From NCBI GenBank assembly GCA_004296145.1, contig SEBM01000294.1, positions 1 through 5,374 of the forward strand: a DNA stretch of 5,374 nt, in the 5' to 3' direction. The position numbers and the translations under genes are program-made. The notes under the pieces are model-generated. The model was given only the letters and a program-made list of their open reading frames with translations, had not been told where the DNA came from and ran no database searches. Source of the DNA: Flavobacterium sp. (GTDB lineage Bacteria > Bacteroidota > Bacteroidia > Flavobacteriales > Flavobacteriaceae). Of this stretch, positions 1-5,374 are shown piece after piece. Each line of letters starts with the position of its first letter. Position 1 is the first letter of the stretch.

Positions 1-1122
1 ATCAAAAACCATTTGCTCGTTGTTCGGAAACGGAACCGCGCGTTTATTAAAATAACCCAAATAACTTTCGTCAGAAGCATTTCTGTCACCGCGATACGTT
101 GAATAAACATTCTCAAAAACAAATTCACTCGTCACAGGAAAAGACTGCAGTAATCGATTCGATTTTAAATCAAGGTAATCTACTTTTGCTGTAATCTGAC
201 AAGCTTTATATTGTCTGAATTCGTAAATATTAACTTTGATCGTTTTAAAATTATCCACTTTTATCGGGCGCCCCAAACTGTCTTTTACAGGATTTCCTCT
301 GTTGTCAGTAAGTGTTCTGACACCGTCTTTAATTTGTTTTTCTTTAATGAATTCTTTCTCTTTTACCTGTTCTGGCGAAATATAGATTTCTCTGAAATTT
401 ACAATCAGACCATAATCGTAGGTAATATTTTTTTGTTTAATGCTGTGATAAACCGTCCATTTATCATCTAATCCGTAAGTGCTGATATCCAACAAATCAT
501 TCTGCAATTGCTTCGGAATAACCATATTCGTTTCGTTTGTAGCATAAACGTTGACGAAATCGGTTCCTTTAAATTCGGCATCGAGCATTAGCTTTTTAGC
601 ATTTTTATAATTCGGATTGATACTTTCTACAAAGCTCAAATCATCAAACGCTTTTCTGGCATCCAGTTTATTTGGTGATTTTAAAAGTACTTGTGCATTG
701 TCATACAAATATTTAGACAAAGCATTTTTACTATTCACAATCTGATCAGAATAATTATCAAAAGAAAATTGCGCCGTTTTTCCCTGTTTTAATAACTGAA
801 GCGGTAACAGCGGCCTGATTTTTTCCTGACGGTTATTTAACTGAATATAAGTATTATAAATACGCTCCAGATTCGCCGGATTTTTTTCTTTTTCCATCAT
901 TTCAAGATTGCGCAAATCTCTGTCTTTAGCTTTTGCAAAAGCTTCTTCGAGCAGATACACATAATCTTGTTTTCCTTTAGAGTCTTTTTTTGTTTTTAAT
1001 GCTTCGACAGCACGATTGATTGCACCATCATAATCACCGTCACTTAAGAGCGACTGCGTGGTTTTTACGCCACACGAAAACGCTAAAAATAAGATAGAAA
1101 CCAGTAAAGTAATTTTTTGCAT
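1..1122 (-). CDS. Lipoprotein with TPR-like N-terminal helices, C-terminus cut by window edge
   Basis: An open frame runs without a stop from the ATG at 1122-1120 to the left edge, giving 374 codons with the C-terminus missing. Residues 1-17 form a lipoprotein signal: Lys3, a hydrophobic stretch, then LAFSC with Cys17 as the lipidated residue, so the product is exported and membrane-anchored. Residues about 24-180 look helical. The stretches DGDYDGAINRAVEAL (28-42) and VESINPNYKNAKKLM (165-179) read like TPR helices, though no full repeat series is evident. From about 190 the protein looks strand-rich, with a charged insert around 252-290 (DNRGNPVKDSLGRP at 273-286) and a continuing beta-type segment to 374. 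I do not recognise a named family; a helical-repeat envelope lipoprotein is the safest description. The frame stays open upstream to another ATG at 1221, but starting there would bury the signal peptide behind 33 charged residues, so 1122 is chosen. A promoter candidate at 1143-1172 also supports that start. Confidence 0.85.
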   Translation of the reverse strand, partial: MQKITLLVSILFLAFSCGVKTTQSLLSDGDYDGAINRAVEALKTKKDSKGKQDYVYLLEEAFAKAKDRDLRNLEMMEKEKNPANLERIYNTYIQLNNRQEKIRPLLPLQLLKQGKTAQFSFDNYSDQIVNSKNALSKYLYDNAQVLLKSPNKLDARKAFDDLSFVESINPNYKNAKKLMLDAEFKGTDFVNVYATNETNMVIPKQLQNDLLDISTYGLDDKWTVYHSIKQKNITYDYGLIVNFREIYISPEQVKEKEFIKEKQIKDGVRTLTDNRGNPVKDSLGRPIKVDNFKTIKVNIYEFRQYKACQITAKVDYLDLKSNRLLQSFPVTSEFVFENVYSTYRGDRNASDESYLGYFNKRAVPFPNNEQMVFD

Positions 1123-1142
1123 AAGTTGCTTTTTTGAAGGTG

Positions 1143-1172
1143 TAAATATATCTTTTTTTACCTTTTCAACAA
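1143..1172 (-). promoter_or_regulatory. Candidate Bacteroidota-type promoter for the left-hand lipoprotein gene
   Basis: Read on the minus strand, TTG at 1172-1170 is followed by exactly 19 bases and then TATATTTA at 1150-1143. The Bacteroidota housekeeping promoter is TTG, about 19 bases, TAnnTTTG. Seven of the eight -7 positions are compatible here; the final G is A. Transcription would start near 1136, leaving a short, A-rich leader before the ATG at 1122. The region is AT-rich, so a chance match is possible. Confidence 0.4.
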
Positions 1173-1198
1173 CTATGCCTTTTTCCGGATTTTTTTTT

Positions 1199-1313
1199 AG
1201 GAGCAGAAATCCTTGTTTCATAAGAACCTTTAGTCCCGCTTTCGCCTTTATCTCTCCTCCCGATTGCCATCGGGATACGAGGATATCGGCTCTATCGGGG
1301 CTAGGTCAGAGAT
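1199..1313 (-). ncRNA. Structured RNA element, resembling the flavobacterial Flavo-1 motif
   Basis: On the minus strand this intergenic stretch folds into nested helices. The outer helix pairs TAGCCCCG (1303-1296) with CGGGACTA (1238-1231): seven pairs and one C-A mismatch. Inside it GCC (1290-1288) can pair with GGC (1246-1244), and TCCTC (1283-1279) with GAGGA (1259-1255). The apical hairpin pairs TCCCGAT (1275-1269) with ATCGGGA (1264-1258) around the 4-base loop GGCA; its base competes by two bases with the TCCTC helix. The flanks CTCTGACC (5') and GCTCCTAAAAA (3') lie outside the fold. From memory, a TAGCCCCGAT...AGCGGGA frame around a variable stem is typical of Flavo-1, a structured RNA known mainly from Flavobacteria and of unknown function. 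The fold is visible in the sequence; the family name is recall, and the boundaries are approximate. It lies after the 1367-2077 gene and before the next lipoprotein gene. No TAnnTTTG box is visible just upstream, so it may be read through from the gene at 1367-2077. Confidence 0.65.
1258..1275. repeat. Perfect 7-bp inverted repeat with 4-base loop
   Basis: On the plus strand TCCCGAT, loop TGCC, ATCGGGA form a perfect hairpin. It is the tip of the RNA candidate on the minus strand. Short palindromes with a CCCGAT/ATCGGG core are, as I recall, frequent between genes in Flavobacterium, so this may also be a dispersed intergenic repeat. It is not followed by a T-run on either strand and is therefore not a convincing intrinsic terminator. 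Confidence 0.7.
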
Positions 1314-1366
1314 TTTTATTTTCAGTAGAAATTTAGAAATTAATCCTTATTTGATTTTTTTAAATT

Positions 1367-2077
1367 TTATTCTTCCCAGTTTTCAATCAAATTATCATTC
1401 CATAATTTTAGTGCAAATTCTTTAAAAACTTTCGGCGCTTTTTTAAAGTTTTCATCCAGTTTAAATTGACCGCCCAAATATTGTGGTTCGCCATTTTCCA
1501 GAGTTCCAACCTGAACTTTATTTTCGCCGCGTATTGCATATTTATTTTTGCCTTCGTACATAATAATTTTCATGTTCGACGGACTCACATCTCCGTGACA
1601 AACCGTTTTGTACATTAACCAGACTTCTGCGATTCCGTTATTATTTAAGTCCGTAACCTCAAAAGTATTTTTCACAAAAGAAGCCGTAAGATCAACCGGA
1701 CAATCTGAAATATAATCGTAGACTTTCCAGTTTTGTTTGGCTTCGTTATTCGAAATTATATAATGATACGCAAACAATTCAGCATCAGAACTGTCGTCAA
1801 ATTCATGCTTGAATTTTTTATTGATATGATATCCCGTTTCTGTAGTTATCACAATATTATCGCCTTGTTTGTCTTTCCAGCGAACGGCATTTTTTATAAA
1901 ACCTTCGTACTTTATTGAAGCAGGAAATTGTGTCGAATCGATTTTATTTACTGTTAATGTAAAAGGTTCTTCAGTTTTGTTTTCTGTGTTTTGAGTTGTC
2001 TCAATTTCTTCTTTTTTGTCTGTTTTGCAGTTCGAAAAAAGAATCACAAATAGCAATAAAAATGGAATGTTTTTCAT
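1367..2077 (-). CDS. Lipoprotein with Asp/Asn-rich loop and paired cysteines, possibly M949_RS01915-like
   Basis: This encodes 236 residues when started at the ATG at 2077. Residues 1-17 (MKNIPFLLLFVILFSNC) are a clear lipoprotein signal with lipobox FSNC and Cys17. An in-frame ATG at 2113 would add 12 residues ahead of the signal and overlap the upstream gene by 26 bases, so it is rejected; from 2077 the gap to that gene is 10 bases. Residues 18-38 are a polar, Glu/Thr/Lys-rich linker. The conserved-looking core is TDLNNNGIAEVWLMYKTVCH (142-161) followed by GDVSPSNMKIIMYE (162-175). The DLNNNGIAE loop resembles calcium-binding DxNxDG loops. Cys126 and Cys160 are the only cysteines besides Cys17 and could form a disulfide once exported. 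The core recalls a Flavobacteriia family that NCBI labels M949_RS01915 surface polysaccharide biosynthesis protein, after a Riemerella locus. That is memory, not a search, and a biochemical role cannot be read from the sequence. It is the last gene of the tight cluster. Confidence 0.85.
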   Translation of the reverse strand: MKNIPFLLLFVILFSNCKTDKKEEIETTQNTENKTEEPFTLTVNKIDSTQFPASIKYEGFIKNAVRWKDKQGDNIVITTETGYHINKKFKHEFDDSSDAELFAYHYIISNNEAKQNWKVYDYISDCPVDLTASFVKNTFEVTDLNNNGIAEVWLMYKTVCHGDVSPSNMKIIMYEGKNKYAIRGENKVQVGTLENGEPQYLGGQFKLDENFKKAPKVFKEFALKLWNDNLIENWEE

Positions 2078-2087
2078 GTAAAATATA

Positions 2088-2576
2088 TTATTCAAATTGT
2101 ATTCCGCTTTCATCGTCTAGTTGTTTTTGTTCTTCTGCACTCATTCTGTCTCGCAATACTTTCATTGTATAACCTCCAAAAAGTTTTCCATCGACTAAAT
2201 ACATCCAGTCACTAATTTTAGAAGCATCAACATCTATTTTATCTCCCGCTTTGTATTCCGTAACAAATTCCGGATCGTTATTTAAAATTCCCGAATATTT
2301 ACCATTTTTATATTCGATATCTCCAACCCACATATGTTCATTTCCTTTTGAATACGGAAACTGAACTTTCAGAGCGTGACTGTCCGCTTTTGGATTTGAT
2401 AATCCGACATTAAATTCACTTAAAGTTTGATTGGCTTTTACAATCGCAGCATTCATTTCTTCATCCTCACTTCCTAAACTATAAATTGTAGGTTCATCTT
2501 CTCTTTCAATTTTATTAGATTCTTTGCAGCTCACAAGAAAAAGGACGCCTATTAAGACTATTAATTTTGTTTTCAT
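2088..2576 (-). CDS. DUF2314 (YegJ-like) domain lipoprotein
   Basis: The product has 162 residues. Residues 1-17 form a lipoprotein signal peptide ending in LVSC, with Cys17 lipidated, so the domain is exported. After an acidic linker (about 18-38) comes a full-length DUF2314-type domain (about 40-145). It opens with the helix MNAAIVKANQTLSEF (41-55) and continues with LKVQFPYSKGNEHMWVGDIE (69-88), then NGKYSGILNNDP (91-102) and the AGDKIDV segment (110-116). It ends with ISDWMYLVDGKLFGGYTMKV (121-140) and LRDRMS. The EHMWV and SDWMY...GGYT motifs are the family's hallmarks. E. coli YegJ is a small secreted relative; the molecular function of DUF2314 is unknown to me, so no reaction is assigned. 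The ATG at 2576 is only 2 bases after the stop of the DinB-like gene, which strongly suggests co-transcription and possibly coupled translation. The leader is A-rich with no Shine-Dalgarno sequence. Confidence 0.9.
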   Translation of the reverse strand: MKTKLIVLIGVLFLVSCKESNKIEREDEPTIYSLGSEDEEMNAAIVKANQTLSEFNVGLSNPKADSHALKVQFPYSKGNEHMWVGDIEYKNGKYSGILNNDPEFVTEYKAGDKIDVDASKISDWMYLVDGKLFGGYTMKVLRDRMSAEEQKQLDDESGIQFE

Positions 2577-2578
2577 TT

Positions 2579-3055
2579 TTAATTTAAGTGATTATTTAGT
2601 AATTTCTTTATCAATACAATTTGACCTAAATGATAATAACTGTGTTCGATCATAGCGTCAATATTTCTTCTGTATGTACCATATTTTTTATCAACAAAAC
2701 CCTGATCGAGTTTTTCGTCTGGCATTTTTTCAATTAGTGTCGCAAATTCTTCAGCATCATTCCAGAATTTAGTTAGAAAATCTTCCCATTCTTTCTGAGA
2801 TTGAAGAGGAGGAAAATCAAAACTGAATTTATCTTTGATATCAAGTGTTCCACCTTTAAAAACAATATTTATTCCGTTAATATAATAATGAATATGTTGA
2901 GCCAGAACTGCAATTGTGTTTAAATCCTTGATAGGAGTAACGGCAATTTTCCAATCCAGATTTGCGAGCTGATCTTTGTAATTGGTATTGGCAACCCAGG
3001 TTCCGTTTAAAATGATTTCTCTAAAACGATTGGCAATTTCTGATGTACTTTTCAT
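2579..3055 (-). CDS. DinB-like four-helix-bundle metal-binding protein
   Basis: The product has 158 residues, is predicted to be soluble, and has no signal peptide. It fits the DinB/DUF1572-type fold: four helices with a histidine triad binding a divalent metal. The likely ligands are visible: His54 or His56 in VLAQHIHYY (50-58), then His138 and His142 in IEHSYYHLGQIVLIKK (136-151), the typical HxxxH-GQI ending. The connecting region holds WEDFLTKFWNDAEEFATLIE (90-109) and the MPDEKL turn (111-116), also common in the superfamily. Members include thiol-dependent transferases using mycothiol or bacillithiol, but many are uncharacterised, so the substrate is open. The start is set at the ATG at 3055; a frame start at 3061 would use TTG and add only two residues. 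It lies 42 bases after the membrane-protein gene and 2 bases before the DUF2314 lipoprotein gene, within the same probable operon. Confidence 0.88.
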   Translation of the reverse strand: MKSTSEIANRFREIILNGTWVANTNYKDQLANLDWKIAVTPIKDLNTIAVLAQHIHYYINGINIVFKGGTLDIKDKFSFDFPPLQSQKEWEDFLTKFWNDAEEFATLIEKMPDEKLDQGFVDKKYGTYRRNIDAMIEHSYYHLGQIVLIKKLLNNHLN

Positions 3056-3097
3056 ATTCAATGGTTTAGAAATTTTTTCTCTTCATTCATTATATTC

Positions 3098-4258
3098 TTA
3101 AATATATTTTAACCACCATTTTTTGTTTTCGGCTTTATATTTTCCAAACCATTGACTTGGTTTATAAAGAAAAGCAACTACAGAAATCCAAACCAGATAA
3201 ATAGCCCAAAGGGGAAAACCGCTTTCTAAGCCTTTTGGTCTTCCGAAAGTTCCGGTGGCAAATTCTAATTGCGACCAATTAAAACCTTGTGCAAAAAGCA
3301 TTAGAAGTGTTAGAATATGAATAACATAAAAATGAAAGACAAAATAAAACAAAGGTACTTTTCCGTAAACCAAAGTTACTTTTTTAATTCTGTTATAAAA
3401 TTGTTCTGCAAACGCAAGCAGTAAAAATGTAATTCCCAAAGTAGCCAGACAAAATAGGAGAGAAGGCGGATATTTGGTAACATTCATAAAAGATAAAAAT
3501 GTAAAAACAGAATCTTTTTGTAAAGTCCATTGCACCGGATCACCATAAATATTCACAAACCGAATTGCGATAAATAAGACCAAAGCGCTCAAGCCAATTT
3601 GTATGAATAGTTTTTTTCTTTTTTCTTCTGCCAGTTCAAAGAATTTCCCCGAAGCAAAACCAAGCAGCATAATCCCTAACCACGGAATTGGAGGATAACC
3701 CATAATGAATGCTTTCCCCGCAAACGGAAATACAACCGGACTAAAAAACGGACTTAAAACTGCTTTTAAAACAGAGCCTTCGGCAAATGGAATAATCGGT
3801 AAAAGATTATGACAGATGATTATAATTAAGCCAATAATTCCAAGTGTTTTAGAGCGAATTTTCAAAAGTAATCCTAAAATGATAAATCCAAAACCTATTG
3901 CGGCTATCACTTCAAATAATAAAGTATGAAAACCAATGTCCATGAACAATCCAAAGTTGACAATAGTAAATTCGGCGAAGATTAACCAAAAGCCTCTTTT
4001 TATCAAATGTTGTCTCGTCTCTTTAAGATTATTTTTATTTTTAAGTGAAAGATAAACTGAAGTCCCTGCCAGAAATACAAAAGTAGGCGCACACAAATGA
4101 GTAATCCAACGGGTGAAAAATAATAAAGGCGAAGTAGTTGCCAAATCGGTCGGACTTTGTGTGATGGAATCGACGTGCATCAAATCACGAATGTGATCCA
4201 GAGCCATAATAATCATTACAATTCCGCGTACGATGTCGATTGATGCCTGACGTTTCAT
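3098..4258 (-). CDS. DUF1624 / heparan-alpha-glucosaminide N-acetyltransferase-like membrane protein
   Basis: The product is a 386-residue polytopic inner-membrane protein with about ten hydrophobic segments. The N-terminus SIDIVRGIVMIIMALDHIRD (6-25) is the signature of this family, with the Asp21-His22 pair at the end of the first membrane helix. Further family-like blocks are FFTRWITHLCAPTFVFLAGT (47-66), GYPPIPWLGIMLLGFASGK (187-205), NVTKYPPSLLFCLATLG (259-275), and YGKVPLFYFVFHFYVIHIL (298-316), which has histidines at 309 and 314. The human relative HGSNAT acetylates terminal glucosamine across the lysosomal membrane using acetyl-CoA. Bacterial homologues are presumed to acylate a cell-envelope glycan or other extracytoplasmic acceptor, but the substrate is not deducible here. 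The C-terminal tail KAENKKWWLKY is basic and aromatic. It is the first gene of the tight downstream cluster. Upstream, a weak -7-like TAGATTTA (4292-4285) has no good TTG partner, so promoter evidence is poor and read-through from the gene at 4338-5372 is possible. Confidence 0.88.
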   Translation of the reverse strand: MKRQASIDIVRGIVMIIMALDHIRDLMHVDSITQSPTDLATTSPLLFFTRWITHLCAPTFVFLAGTSVYLSLKNKNNLKETRQHLIKRGFWLIFAEFTIVNFGLFMDIGFHTLLFEVIAAIGFGFIILGLLLKIRSKTLGIIGLIIIICHNLLPIIPFAEGSVLKAVLSPFFSPVVFPFAGKAFIMGYPPIPWLGIMLLGFASGKFFELAEEKRKKLFIQIGLSALVLFIAIRFVNIYGDPVQWTLQKDSVFTFLSFMNVTKYPPSLLFCLATLGITFLLLAFAEQFYNRIKKVTLVYGKVPLFYFVFHFYVIHILTLLMLFAQGFNWSQLEFATGTFGRPKGLESGFPLWAIYLVWISVVAFLYKPSQWFGKYKAENKKWWLKYI

Positions 4259-4273
4259 GAATTTGATTTTTAA

Positions 4274-4312
4274 ATACTTAAGAGTAAATCTAAGAAAATA
4301 TTTTTTAAGTAT
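4274..4312. repeat. AT-rich inverted repeat in the gap between two genes
   Basis: The arms ATACTTAA (4274-4281) and TTAAGTAT (4305-4312) are perfect reverse complements separated by 23 bases. The repeat lies in the 79-base gap between the stop of the 344-residue gene and the ATG of the membrane-protein gene. It could be a regulator-binding site or a weak transcript-end structure, but such AT-rich repeats arise easily by chance here, and no T-run follows at terminator distance on the minus strand. Confidence 0.3.
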
Positions 4313-4337
4313 CTGTGATTAGTTTTAAATCAGTAAT

Positions 4338-5372
4338 CTATTCATCCAGAGGTTTAGGCATATCATCATATGGATATTCATATCCATAATAATCTTCCCA
4401 TTCTTTTTTTACGATATCGCCATAAATTATCTGACGTACTTCATAGTCTTTCGTATCCATGTTTCCAACAAACATTCTTCGATGTTTAGGAACTTCTTCA
4501 TATGCTTTTTTTAGTTCTGTTTGTAATTTTATTGATGGGGCTGATTTATATTCTTCAAAAATTCGGGCACATTTTGAAACTCTATTTTCCATACCATTTA
4601 ATTCATGGTATTTGTCTAAAAATTCATCGTACTTTGAGTTTATATCAACTCCATTTCCTGACTTTACAGAAAATGAACCTAATCCCAAAATAATAATCCG
4701 TTCATCTGTTTTTAGTTCAGTTGTTAATTTTTCATTTCTAATCAAATCTTTCAAGTTATCAAAATGAAAAATCTTTTTTTCAGGGAGATTTGTTATTTCA
4801 ATTTGACCTGTTTTATAGATTGAAAGTGCAGCTAAGTATGTTTTATTGTCATCATTTCTATAGAAAATATAAAATTTTTCGCCCTTAATCTGATTAGGAA
4901 AAGTTGATTCCGGATTTTCAATATAATAAGGTTTAGGGTTTGAGGAAGAATGTTTGGCAACTTCAACTTTTCCAACAGTTTGAAAATTTTTACCATTATA
5001 ATTGTGTAGGTTTTCAAGAGTTGGATTCAGTTTTTTTACAAGAGTCTTAAAATGTTCATAATAAGAATCCTGATCATAATCCCAGTTGCCCTTTTCGATA
5101 ATCCAGTTTCCGAGACTAAAAATAGAAATAGCTTTTCCATCCGGAATAGATGTAACAACCCAGTTTTTATTTAATTTATTTTGAAACATTTCTAAATCTA
5201 CCATTTCCCAGCAATTAATAAGTCCGTCGCTGTAAACCTGCAAATCTGTAAAATGATATTGCATGTTAAAAATGATTCCCGGAATCGAAAAACCATTAAT
5301 TGTTTCAACTCTTGAAATTGTTGTTAAAGAAATTGGCGGCTCATTATTAAAAATCTTTTTTAATAAATTCAT
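4338..5372 (-). CDS. Two-repeat protein of unknown function (DUF7638-like N-terminus) with separate C-terminal module
   Basis: The product has 344 residues, no signal peptide and no membrane segment, and is probably cytoplasmic. Residues about 22-117 form a strand-rich module, with IPGIIFNMQYHFTDLQVYSD (30-49), GLINCWEMVDL (50-60), WVVTSIPDGKAISIFSLGNW (71-90) and a closing helix YYEHFKTLVKKLN (104-116). Residues about 150-260 repeat the same pattern in diverged form: IKGEKFYIFY (162-171), ALSIYKTGQIEITNL (182-196), RIIILGLGSFSVKSGN (225-240) and YDEFLDKYHELNG (248-260). The third part (about 261-344) is helical and holds HRRMFVGNMDTKDYEVRQII (297-316) before an acidic, Tyr/Pro-rich end. The first module recalls Bacteroidota proteins labelled DUF7638; that label is from memory. 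Single-module proteins of this kind sometimes look like immunity proteins of polymorphic toxins, but no toxin is visible, so no function is assigned. The ATG at 5372-5370 is two bases from the window edge; an upstream start cannot be excluded. Confidence 0.82.
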   Translation of the reverse strand: MNLLKKIFNNEPPISLTTISRVETINGFSIPGIIFNMQYHFTDLQVYSDGLINCWEMVDLEMFQNKLNKNWVVTSIPDGKAISIFSLGNWIIEKGNWDYDQDSYYEHFKTLVKKLNPTLENLHNYNGKNFQTVGKVEVAKHSSSNPKPYYIENPESTFPNQIKGEKFYIFYRNDDNKTYLAALSIYKTGQIEITNLPEKKIFHFDNLKDLIRNEKLTTELKTDERIIILGLGSFSVKSGNGVDINSKYDEFLDKYHELNGMENRVSKCARIFEEYKSAPSIKLQTELKKAYEEVPKHRRMFVGNMDTKDYEVRQIIYGDIVKKEWEDYYGYEYPYDDMPKPLDE

Positions 5373-5374
5373 TG

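Noticed and set aside
211..471. Plus-strand open frame of 86 codons
   Set aside because: It lies entirely antisense to the 374-codon open lipoprotein frame and has low-complexity Phe/Ile-rich content.
1258..1320. Intrinsic terminator for the operon ending at 1367
   Set aside because: The strong hairpin is not followed by a U-run in minus-strand RNA; the 3' flank is A-rich instead, and the hairpin is better explained as part of the larger RNA fold.
1058..1336. Plus-strand open frame of 92 codons across the start of the left lipoprotein gene and the intergenic region
   Set aside because: It is antisense to a clear lipoprotein start and to the structured RNA, is rich in Phe/Ser as expected of a complement frame, and shows no recognisable domain.
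2078..2113. Upstream ATG start for the 236-residue lipoprotein, overlapping the DUF2314 gene
   Set aside because: It would put 12 polar residues before the signal peptide; the ATG at 2077 places the signal at the N-terminus and leaves a 10-base gap.
3056..3061. TTG start adding two residues to the DinB-like protein
   Set aside because: An ATG lies two codons downstream at 3055 and gives a normal N-terminus; nothing supports the rarer TTG.
4459..4767. Overlapping plus-strand frames of 102 and 63 codons, and a second minus frame at 4832-5017
   Set aside because: All lie inside the 344-residue gene, which has coherent repeated modules; these frames have no domain character.
4338..5372. Toxin-immunity pair or defence system around the 344-residue gene
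   Set aside because: The immunity-like flavour rests on style alone; no toxin, nuclease or secretion-marker gene is visible on either side within the window.

Overview
The window is AT-rich. Every credible gene lies on the minus strand. Start codons are preceded by A-rich leaders instead of Shine-Dalgarno sequences, three of the six proteins are small lipoproteins with short signal peptides, and a possible promoter follows the Bacteroidota TTG-N19-TAnnTTTG pattern. Together with a structured intergenic element that resembles the flavobacterial Flavo-1 RNA, this points to a Flavobacterium-like member of the Flavobacteriaceae. That placement is an inference from style and gene families, not from a database match.

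In transcription order (right to left) the layout is as follows. (1) 5372-4338 encodes a 344-residue cytoplasmic-looking protein built from two divergent copies of one module plus a separate C-terminal module; its function is unknown. (2) A 79-base gap holds an AT-rich inverted repeat. (3) 4258-3098 encodes a polytopic membrane protein of the DUF1624 / heparan-alpha-glucosaminide N-acetyltransferase-like family. (4) 3055-2579 encodes a DinB-like four-helix-bundle protein with an intact histidine triad. (5) 2576-2088 encodes a DUF2314 (YegJ-like) lipoprotein. (6) 2077-1367 encodes a second lipoprotein with an Asp/Asn-rich loop and a paired-cysteine core. (7) The gap 1366-1123 carries the structured RNA candidate and, beyond it, a promoter candidate. 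(8) 1122-1 encodes the first 374 residues of a larger lipoprotein whose C-terminus lies beyond the left edge.

The four genes from 4258 to 1367 are separated by 42, 2 and 10 bases and probably form one transcription unit. It combines a membrane acyltransferase-like protein, a DinB-like protein and two exported lipoproteins, which suggests an envelope-related or accessory role but does not prove a common pathway. The left-hand lipoprotein gene probably has its own promoter. Nothing here looks like a CRISPR array, insertion sequence, tRNA, rRNA or defence island. The most notable items are the structured RNA, the internal duplication in the 344-residue protein, and the start-site corrections needed for three genes.
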